Shown here: positions 6,946-11,090 of the stretch, piece by piece
Layout of the letters: each line of letters starts with the position of its first letter
Numbering within the stretch: the stretch's first letter is position 1
The notes under the pieces: generated by a model
The model's input: the letters and a program-made list of their open reading frames with translations, nothing else
Databases searched by the model: none
Told to the model about the DNA's origin: nothing
DNA from: Gammaproteobacteria bacterium
Lineage (GTDB): Bacteria; Pseudomonadota; Gammaproteobacteria; JALTLT01
Length of the DNA: 11,090 nucleotides
Assembly: GCA_027001815.1 (NCBI GenBank)
Contig: JALTLT010000370.1
Span: 1 to 11,090, forward strand
Direction: 5' to 3'
Translations under genes and position numbers: made by a program

Positions 6946-7770
6946 ATGGAAAAAGCAGCCTTGGCCCCTCCTCCCCTCAAGCGCGAGGATCCCGTCGCGC
7001 CGGATCCCCGCGGCCAGCGGCTGCGGCTGCTCAGCTACAACATCCAGACCGGTACCACCACCCACCGCTTCCGCCACTATGTCACCCAGAGCTGGAAGCA
7101 CGTCCTCCCCCACCCGGAACGGATGGAAAACCTGCGCCGAATCGCCCAGATGGTGAGCGGCTACGATATCGTCGGTCTCCAGGAGACGGACGCCGGCAGC
7201 CTGCGCAGCGGCTTCATCAACCAGACCGAATATATCGCCCACCTGGCCGGCTTTCCCTTCTGGTACCACCAGACCAACCGCAACCTGGGAAAGCTCGCCC
7301 AGCACGCCAACGGCTTTCTCAGCCGCTACCGCCCCGCCGCCATCGACGACCACAAGCTGCCCGGCGCCATTCCCGGCCGCGGCGCCCTGATGGTGCGCTA
7401 CGGGCACCAGGAACCCCTGCTGGTGGTGATCCTCCACCTCGCCCTCGGCCGCCGTTCCCGCCAGCGCCAGCTCGACTACGTGGCCGAGGTGGCCCGCGAC
7501 TTCCGGCACGTGATCGTCATGGGCGACATGAACTGCCGTCCCGAAAGCCCCGAGATCCGCGCCCTCCTGCGCCACGCGGACCTCTGCGAGCCGGCCGCCG
7601 ACCTCTACACCTTCCCGAGCTGGCGCCCGGCCCGCAACATCGACCACATCCTCGTCACCCCCACCCTCGAGGTGAACGAGGTCCAGGTTCTCCACCACAC
7701 CTTCTCCGACCACCTGCCCATCGCCATGGAACTGACCCTGCCGGAAGGGGTCCTGCTGACCAGCGGTTAA
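6946..7770 (+). CDS. Endonuclease/exonuclease/phosphatase (EEP) family protein
   Basis: 274-residue metal-dependent phosphodiesterase fold related to exonuclease III, DNase I and sphingomyelinases. The catalytic blocks appear in order: LLSYNIQTG (N32), LQETD (E80, metal ligand), ILHL (H164), MGDMNC (D194 and N196), NIDHIL (D233) and SDHLPI (D255-H256). The substrate cannot be told from the fold; nucleic acid or a phospholipid/phosphoester are the usual options. No signal peptide is seen: the first 25 residues are Pro/Lys-rich and charged, so it is probably cytoplasmic. An EEP protein next to dsbA and cytochrome c4 is also found, from memory, in Pseudomonas. The gene closes the dsbA unit. Its last four residues and TAA stop lie within the left terminal repeat of the palindromic element that follows. 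Confidence 0.88.
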   Translation: MEKAALAPPPLKREDPVAPDPRGQRLRLLSYNIQTGTTTHRFRHYVTQSWKHVLPHPERMENLRRIAQMVSGYDIVGLQETDAGSLRSGFINQTEYIAHLAGFPFWYHQTNRNLGKLAQHANGFLSRYRPAAIDDHKLPGAIPGRGALMVRYGHQEPLLVVILHLALGRRSRQRQLDYVAEVARDFRHVIVMGDMNCRPESPEIRALLRHADLCEPAADLYTFPSWRPARNIDHILVTPTLEVNEVQVLHHTFSDHLPIAMELTLPEGVLLTSG

Positions 7771-7805
7771 CAGGCTGCTGAAAAACACCGTTTTTCGGCA
7801 GCCTG
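7771..7805. repeat. 16-bp stem-loop directly after the EEP gene stop
   Basis: Arms 7771-7786 and 7790-7805 pair over 16 bp with a single G-U pair and a 3-nt loop. The stem begins on the base after the TAA stop of the EEP gene. A5 and T5 runs sit inside the stem, next to the loop, so it is not a textbook terminator, but it could stop or protect the upstream transcript. Confidence 0.75.
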
Positions 7806-7809
7806 TGCC

Positions 7810-7829
7810 GCGGTGCAGGGATGCACCGC
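7810..7829. repeat. 8-bp hairpin with GGGA loop
   Basis: Arms 7810-7817 (GCGGTGCA) and 7822-7829 (TGCACCGC) are perfect complements around the loop GGGA. It is the second of the back-to-back hairpins on the left flank of the composite element. Confidence 0.7.
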
Positions 7830-8062
7830 CGTTTTCAATGAGGCCAGCAGCCTGTCCAACTTCAAGCGGAAGGTCACTCTGCCCCGAGAGGCGGGAAGGC
7901 CCTCCCGGGGGACGCCGTAAACCCATCCCTGGGGGCTCGTCGGCGGCATCCTTGCCGCCAACGCCCCCCGGGAGGGCCTTCCCGCCTCTCGGGGCCCCGC
8001 GGAAAGCACCAGAACCCGACGGCCGGTCGAAGTCCGACTGGCTGCTGGCCTCATTAAAAACG
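7830..8062. repeat. Second-level inverted repeat, 34-nt arms
   Basis: Arms 7830-7863 and 8029-8062 are complementary at 30 of 34 positions. This includes a 16-base perfect block (AATGAGGCCAGCAGCC and its complement). They enclose the core palindrome together with a 17-bp unpaired spacer on the left and a 33-bp one on the right. Confidence 0.75.
7881..7995. repeat. Core palindrome: 34-bp near-perfect inverted repeat with inner hairpin
   Basis: Arms 7881-7914 and 7962-7995 differ at one base (A7912 opposite C7964). The 47-nt interior contains a 7-bp hairpin GGCGGCA / TGCCGCC (7942-7948 / 7953-7959, loop TCCT) and a CCCATCCCTGGG motif. The combination of GACGCCGTAAACCC, ATCCCTGGGGGCTCG and GGCGGCATCC.TGCCGCC resembles, from memory, a dispersed intergenic repeat seen in many gammaproteobacterial genomes. 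Peptides translated from it (GWVYGVPREG...) are often mis-annotated as small genes. Confidence 0.85.
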
Positions 8063-8065
8063 TGA

Positions 8066-8094
8066 GGAAGCCGGAAATCGCATTTTCGGCTTCC
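8066..8094. repeat. 13-bp hairpin on the right flank of the element
   Basis: Arms 8066-8078 and 8082-8094 pair over 13 bp with one G-U pair around a CGC loop. It mirrors the hairpins on the left flank and lies just beyond the 34-nt arm. Confidence 0.7.
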
Positions 8095-8097
8095 GGC

Positions 8098-8128
8098 GTT
8101 GAAAAAGGCCAGGACGGCCTTTTTCAAC
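8098..8128. terminator. Hairpin with A5/T5-flanked GC core, candidate bidirectional terminator
   Basis: Arms 8098-8110 and 8116-8128 are perfect 13-bp complements (GTTGAAAAAGGCC) around a 5-nt loop. The GGCC core flanked by A5 and T5 can act as a short intrinsic terminator on either strand. The TGA stop of the minus-strand peptidase gene (8124-8126) lies inside the right arm. Confidence 0.5.
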
Positions 8129-9110
8129 ATCCTGTTAACCGCCGGTCGGAGCTCCACCCGAAATCCGCGTCACCCCCTCTCGGGGCCCTGCGCAAATCGC
8201 CCCTCTTCAGACACCTCCCCTGGATACGCAGGCGCACGGGCTCGCCGGAAAAGAGCACCCTCTCCAGGTCGAGCCACTCCCCCTCCACCGCATGGATGTG
8301 CAGATGGGGCTCCGAGCTGTTCCCGGAGTTGCCCACCCGGGCGACCGGCTCACCCGGCTCCACCCGCTGACCCGCTTCGACCCCGATGGAACCGGGCTGC
8401 AGGTGGGCCAGGAGGAGGCTCCTGCCTCCGCAATGGAGGATGAGATGATTGCCGGCGGGGTGCTCCCGATCCATCTCCCCGATGGGCTGATCCGGTCTCC
8501 CGGCCTCGACCACGGCCACCCTCCCCCCGCACGGCGCATGCACCGGGTCGCCGTGGATCTCGTAGGCCTCCAGATCGGAGGGGATCAGCCCTCTGGCCCG
8601 CCGTCCGCCCGGGCCGAGGGCGACGATGTCGTAAGCGTAGCGCTGCGCCCTGACGACGCGGTGGCCGTTGAGGAGCCGATGCTCGCCCCCCTGACCGACG
8701 AACCAGTCGGACGACGGCAGCGGGTCGGTGATCGAGAGGCCGCGCCCTTCGCAGGGGGGAGGGCGGGCCACGCCCCATGCGTACCCGCCTGCCACAGCGA
8801 TGAACACCAGGGAGGGCGCGAGCCGGAACGGTGAGAGATGGAGATCCAGCGGCGGGCGAAACAGCGCACGGTTGATATAGCTCGAAAAGATCGGCGCGGC
8901 CACGAAGGCCATGTCGAACCACGACCTGGCGCCCACGCCCACCACATCCCACCGCATGACCGCGCGGGTACCGATCATCAGCAGGACCGTCAACGCCACG
9001 GCCCCGATCCACTGGGCCAGGCTCTGGTAGCGGACCAGCAGCGGTGTCAGGACCAGCAGCGGCACTGCCGCCACCAGCAGGATCCGCAGGTCGGCGATGG
9101 AGAGATCCAT
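8124..9110 (-). CDS. Membrane-anchored M23 (LytM-type) metallopeptidase-like protein
   Basis: 328 residues. The N-terminal third has three to four hydrophobic helices (about 8-26, 31-50, 64-84 and 97-115). The C-terminal half is a Gly-Gly endopeptidase / M23 domain: YAYDIVALG (D161), VHAPCGGRVAVVEAG, GNHLILHCGG, LLLAHLQPGSIGVEAGQRVEPGEPVARVGNSGNS, and PHLHIHAVEG with the H269-L-H271 motif and H236. Such domains cut peptidoglycan cross-links or act as degenerate regulators. The usual first zinc ligand (His four residues before D161) is Arg here; H150 might replace it. ATG 9110 is preceded by a strong GGAGGA and follows the upstream gene stop by 25 bp, so the two form a unit. The frame continues upstream without support. 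The last seven residues and the stop are encoded in the palindromic repeat, and the tail after about residue 297 looks unlike the domain. Confidence 0.87.
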   Translation of the reverse strand: MDLSIADLRILLVAAVPLLVLTPLLVRYQSLAQWIGAVALTVLLMIGTRAVMRWDVVGVGARSWFDMAFVAAPIFSSYINRALFRPPLDLHLSPFRLAPSLVFIAVAGGYAWGVARPPPCEGRGLSITDPLPSSDWFVGQGGEHRLLNGHRVVRAQRYAYDIVALGPGGRRARGLIPSDLEAYEIHGDPVHAPCGGRVAVVEAGRPDQPIGEMDREHPAGNHLILHCGGRSLLLAHLQPGSIGVEAGQRVEPGEPVARVGNSGNSSEPHLHIHAVEGEWLDLERVLFSGEPVRLRIQGRCLKRGDLRRAPRGGDADFGWSSDRRLTGC

Positions 9111-9135
9111 GACCACCCCCTCCTCCCGAGCGGAT

Positions 9136-9726
9136 TCAGGGCAGCAGGGAGCGCTTGATCTCCTCGAAATCGAGCACCGCCAGGTAGCTCTCCAGGGACT
9201 CCTCTCCGGCACCACGCCCCGCGAGCTGGACCATGATCTGTCCCCCAAGCGCGAGGGTGATCTTGATGTCCCCCCTGGTCTCCTCCCTGACACCCCGAAT
9301 CCGCTTGAAGCGATACGGTTTCATGTTGGGGTTTCCGCTCAGCATCATGGGGTTGTTGATCATGGCGAGGAGACTGGAGACCATCGGCGAACCGGCCATG
9401 ATGGTGATCTCCACCGATTCGTCTCCTCTTCGATAGGTGCGGGTGAGATGGGCCCCGCCACCCAGCATGGACATGGCCGCAGTGTTGTGCTCGGTCTCCG
9501 ACGCCGTCCATCCCTCGAGGGGCTCGGGAAGGAGGGTGGCCTGCTGGGCATTCAACTTCTCGCGAATCTGCGCGACTGCAAAGTTGAGGTCGTCGATGGC
9601 CGCCTTGTAGTCCCCCTGGCGATAGGAGTCGAGGCCCAGGCGGATCTGCTCTTCCACATCGTCCGCCCCCGCCCAGGGCGCGGCGATCAGCAGCAGGATG
9701 GTGACGACGAGATTCCTTCTGTTCAT
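9136..9726 (-). CDS. Periplasmic protein of unknown function with TPR-like N-terminus
   Basis: 196 residues. A Sec signal peptide (MNRRNLVVTILLLIAAPWAGA) is followed by a helix pair with a TPR-like pattern (about 25-60, LGLDSYRQGDYKAAIDDLNFAV). Next comes a compact domain that opens with LLPEPLEGWTASE, then SMLGGGAHLTRTYRRGDESVEITIMAGSPM and a Met/Asn-rich stretch (MINNPMMLSGNPNM, 122-135). I recall similar uncharacterised proteins in other gammaproteobacteria but no established function. The start is supported by AGGGAG (9734-9739) seven bases upstream. The neighbouring gene, 25 bp downstream, encodes a membrane M23-like protein, so a cell-envelope role is likely by association only. A candidate promoter lies 50-78 bp upstream. 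Confidence 0.85.
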   Translation of the reverse strand: MNRRNLVVTILLLIAAPWAGADDVEEQIRLGLDSYRQGDYKAAIDDLNFAVAQIREKLNAQQATLLPEPLEGWTASETEHNTAAMSMLGGGAHLTRTYRRGDESVEITIMAGSPMVSSLLAMINNPMMLSGNPNMKPYRFKRIRGVREETRGDIKITLALGGQIMVQLAGRGAGEESLESYLAVLDFEEIKRSLLP

Positions 9727-9775
9727 GTTCGTTCTCCCTGAGTGTTACCGCCCGCGAGGGCGGGCGCCAGGCCGA

Positions 9776-9804
9776 AGTATGGACCACACCGGCCACCCGA
9801 CCAA
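9776..9804 (-). promoter_or_regulatory. Candidate promoter for the two-gene envelope unit
   Basis: On the minus strand TTGGTC (9804-9799) and CATACT (9781-9776) are separated by exactly 17 bp. The -10 matches consensus at four of six positions, the -35 at three. It would give a leader of about 43 nt that contains a 6-bp hairpin (9748-9763, CCGCCC/GGGCGG) upstream of the ribosome binding site. Moderately weak evidence. Confidence 0.35.
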
Positions 9805-9889
9805 GGGGAGCATGTCACAGACTCACCCGGTTGTTGCGCGGGGAGCCGGACCCGGAGTGAAGCCGGCGGAGCCGGCCGGACGATCACCC

Positions 9890-9940
9890 GAAAGGGCCTG
9901 GGGAAGGGCTTTTTCGATATCCTGTCGGGTCGACCGGTCG
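9890..9940. repeat. Degenerate copy of the element end, after the kinase gene
   Basis: Bases 9907-9940 resemble the right end of the composite element (8116-8148). They share a TTTTTC block, ATCCTGT and CCGGTCG in the same order, with a few changes and one small indel region. As at that site, a hairpin is formed: arms 9890-9898 and 9907-9915, nine pairs including two G-U. It begins two bases beyond the kinase stop codon. Possibly a relic of the same repeat family, or a shared 3'-end structure. Confidence 0.5.
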
Positions 9941-9942
9941 TT

Positions 9943-11090
9943 TCAGACCGGCAGATGGAGAGTGACCCGGGCACCGCCCAGTGGGGAGGCATCGATGGCC
10001 ACACGCCCCCGGTAATTCTCTTCCACCAGTTCGCGAACCAGGGCGAGACCGAGACCCTGGCCGGGGGTGGCGGAATCGGCCCGCACGCCCCGCTCCAGGA
10101 TGCGCCGACGCAGTTCCGGCTCGATACCGGGGCCGTCCTCCTCCACGACCAGTTTCACCCCCCCTCCCGGCGCGGCACCGACGGTCACGCGGACCCGCGA
10201 GGCGGCCCACTTGTGGGCGTTGTCCAGGAGATTGCCGACGATCTCCATGAGGTCTCCCTCGTCGGCGGGGAGGCGCAGCTCTTCGTCGCCGCCGATCTCC
10301 ACCCGCAGGCGGCGGTCGCCGTAGACCCGGGCGAGGGAGCCGGCCACCCGTCGGACCAGCGGAAGAAGGGCGACGGGGCGTGCCAGCACGGTGGTGCCGG
10401 CGGCGGCCGCCCGCTGCAGGTGATACTGCACCGCCTGGTCCATGCGGGCCACCTGTTCCCGCACGGTCTCCGCGAGACCGTCGGGCCGCCCGGCACTGTT
10501 GCGCAGCACGGCGAGGGGGGTCTTGAGGGTGTGGGCGAGATCGTCGAGGGACTGCCGGTAACGGGCGAGGCGGGCCCGGCTGCTGCGGATCAGGGCGTTG
10601 AGCGCCTCGGCGAGGGGGGCGAGTTCGGCAGGCCAGCGCCCCTCCACCCGCTCGGCCCCTCCTGCCTCCACCGCCTCGACGGCTCGGGCCAGGCGACGCA
10701 CGGGGGCGAGTCCCCAGGCGAGCACCGCCCCCTGGACCAGCAGGAGGGCGAGGGCGGCGCCGGCAAGCCAGCCCCACAGGGTGCGCCGCCAGGCGGTGAG
10801 TTCTGCCCGGTAGCGCTCCGCCGACTCGGCCACGGTGAAGAGCCACCGGCTCACGCGGCCGTCGTCTGCCTCCCACTCCACGGCGAAGTGGAGCAGCAGC
10901 AGTTCCGGCCGCACGTCGAAGCGGAAACGCCCGGGAGTCCCCGGCAGCGGGGGCGGCAGATCCACGCCGGCGGAGGAACGGGAGCGCCAGACGGTATCGC
11001 CGTCACCGGCGGCGACAAGGGCGTAGAGACCCGAACCGGGACTTCCGAGTCGGCCGTCGGGAAGAGCCTCCGGCAGACGCAGCCCCCCCT
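9943..11090 (-). CDS. PhoQ-like sensor histidine kinase (5' end beyond the window)
   Basis: The visible 381 residues run off the right edge; the frame is open to 11090, so the GTG at 10965 is not the start. Order: end of a periplasmic sensor domain (GLYALVAAGDGDTVWRS ... FAVEWE), a transmembrane helix (about 10774-10713), HAMP-like linker (LAPVRRLARAVEAVEAG), then the dimerisation/phosphoacceptor helix DDLAHTLKTPLAVL with the phosphorylated His at 10531-10533. The ATP-binding domain has the N box EIVGNLLDNAHKWA (Asn at 10219-10221), the G1 box EEDGPGIEPE and the G2 box GQGLGLALV. LAHTLKTPLAVL is close to the PhoQ motif, and the periplasmic VWRS...G pattern also fits PhoQ-like kinases. The partner response regulator is expected upstream, outside the window. 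The signal sensed cannot be told; PhoQ relatives respond to divalent cations, acid pH or cationic peptides. Confidence 0.9.
   Translation of the reverse strand, partial: GGLRLPEALPDGRLGSPGSGLYALVAAGDGDTVWRSRSSAGVDLPPPLPGTPGRFRFDVRPELLLLHFAVEWEADDGRVSRWLFTVAESAERYRAELTAWRRTLWGWLAGAALALLLVQGAVLAWGLAPVRRLARAVEAVEAGGAERVEGRWPAELAPLAEALNALIRSSRARLARYRQSLDDLAHTLKTPLAVLRNSAGRPDGLAETVREQVARMDQAVQYHLQRAAAAGTTVLARPVALLPLVRRVAGSLARVYGDRRLRVEIGGDEELRLPADEGDLMEIVGNLLDNAHKWAASRVRVTVGAAPGGGVKLVVEEDGPGIEPELRRRILERGVRADSATPGQGLGLALVRELVEENYRGRVAIDASPLGGARVTLHLPV

Larger units (their letters stand above)
7758..8147. repeat. Composite nested palindromic (MITE-like) intergenic element
   Basis: Terminal arms 7758-7785 and 8120-8147 are inverted repeats, identical at 25 of 28 positions (GACC.GCGGTTAACAGG... 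and its complement). Between them lie, from outside in, flanking hairpins, a second pair of 34-nt arms (7830-7863 / 8029-8062), a near-perfect 34-bp core repeat (7881-7914 / 7962-7995) and a central hairpin (7942-7959). No transposase or credible gene is inside. The ends reach into the last codons of both convergent neighbouring genes. By appearance it is a non-autonomous mobile or REP-like element, possibly built by insertion of one repeat into another. Assignment to a named family was not possible. Confidence 0.7.

Noticed and set aside
7767..8065. Small open frames on both strands across the intergenic region
   Set aside because: They are made of the palindromic repeat (GWVYGVPREG-type peptides), have no ribosome binding site and no known domain.
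9111..9293. Upstream extension of the M23-like frame by 61 codons
   Set aside because: It would overlap the end of the upstream gene by more than 150 bp, is Arg/Ser-rich and low complexity. ATG 9110 has a strong GGAGGA site and begins directly at the first membrane helix.
1..11090. CRISPR array, tRNA, rRNA, transposase or toxin-antitoxin genes
   Set aside because: I saw no regularly spaced direct repeats, no cloverleaf sequences and no frames with such domains. The palindromic element contains no transposase.

Overview
The window is high-GC chromosomal DNA of a gammaproteobacterium. It looks most like a Chromatiales/Ectothiorhodospiraceae-type or Pseudomonas-related lineage, but the exact genus cannot be read from the sequence. 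The evidence is family-level: a gammaproteobacterial EngB/YihA, RsmJ (a family largely confined to this class), a di-haem cytochrome c4 next to a DsbA, and a PhoQ-like kinase. The order engB - cytochrome c4 - dsbA - EEP-family hydrolase matches, from memory, the arrangement near polA in Pseudomonas. Here rsmJ lies between engB and cytochrome c4, and a thiamine-diphosphate enzyme lies between dsbA and the hydrolase.

Layout. Positions 1-105 hold a possible proline-rich gene tail and the aroE leader. 106-945 (+) is shikimate dehydrogenase aroE. 1043-1489 (+) is a small secreted six-cysteine protein of unknown function. 1624-2154 (-) is a gamma-class carbonic anhydrase-like protein (yrdA-like), divergent from engB (2275-2892, +). 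engB overlaps rsmJ (2862-3674, -) tail to tail by 31 bp. An AT-rich promoter island then drives cytochrome c4 (3790-4398, +), which ends in a strong intrinsic terminator. Next come dsbA (4604-5272, +, with a lipobox), an AlsS-type acetolactate synthase (5275-6906, +, 2 bp after dsbA) and an endonuclease/exonuclease/phosphatase-family protein (6946-7770, +). Together these look like one transcription unit.

7758-8147 is the most unusual stretch: a nested palindromic, non-coding element. Its imperfect terminal inverted repeats encode the last residues and the stop codons of the two converging genes on either side. Inside is a second pair of 34-nt arms, and inside that a near-perfect 34-bp inverted repeat with its own small hairpin. 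Extra hairpins sit on both flanks. A degenerate copy of one end of the element occurs again at about 9890-9940, just after the stop of the histidine kinase gene.

The right third is all on the minus strand. A partial PhoQ-like sensor histidine kinase (9943-11090, running off the window) comes first in its direction of reading. After a roughly 216-bp gap with a candidate promoter comes a two-gene unit: a periplasmic TPR-like protein (9136-9726) and a membrane-anchored M23-type peptidase-like protein (8124-9110). Functions touched are aromatic biosynthesis, ribosome maturation (EngB, RsmJ), periplasmic redox and electron transfer (cytochrome c4, DsbA), acetolactate formation and cell-envelope sensing or remodelling. 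No defence system, CRISPR array, tRNA, rRNA or transposase gene was seen.
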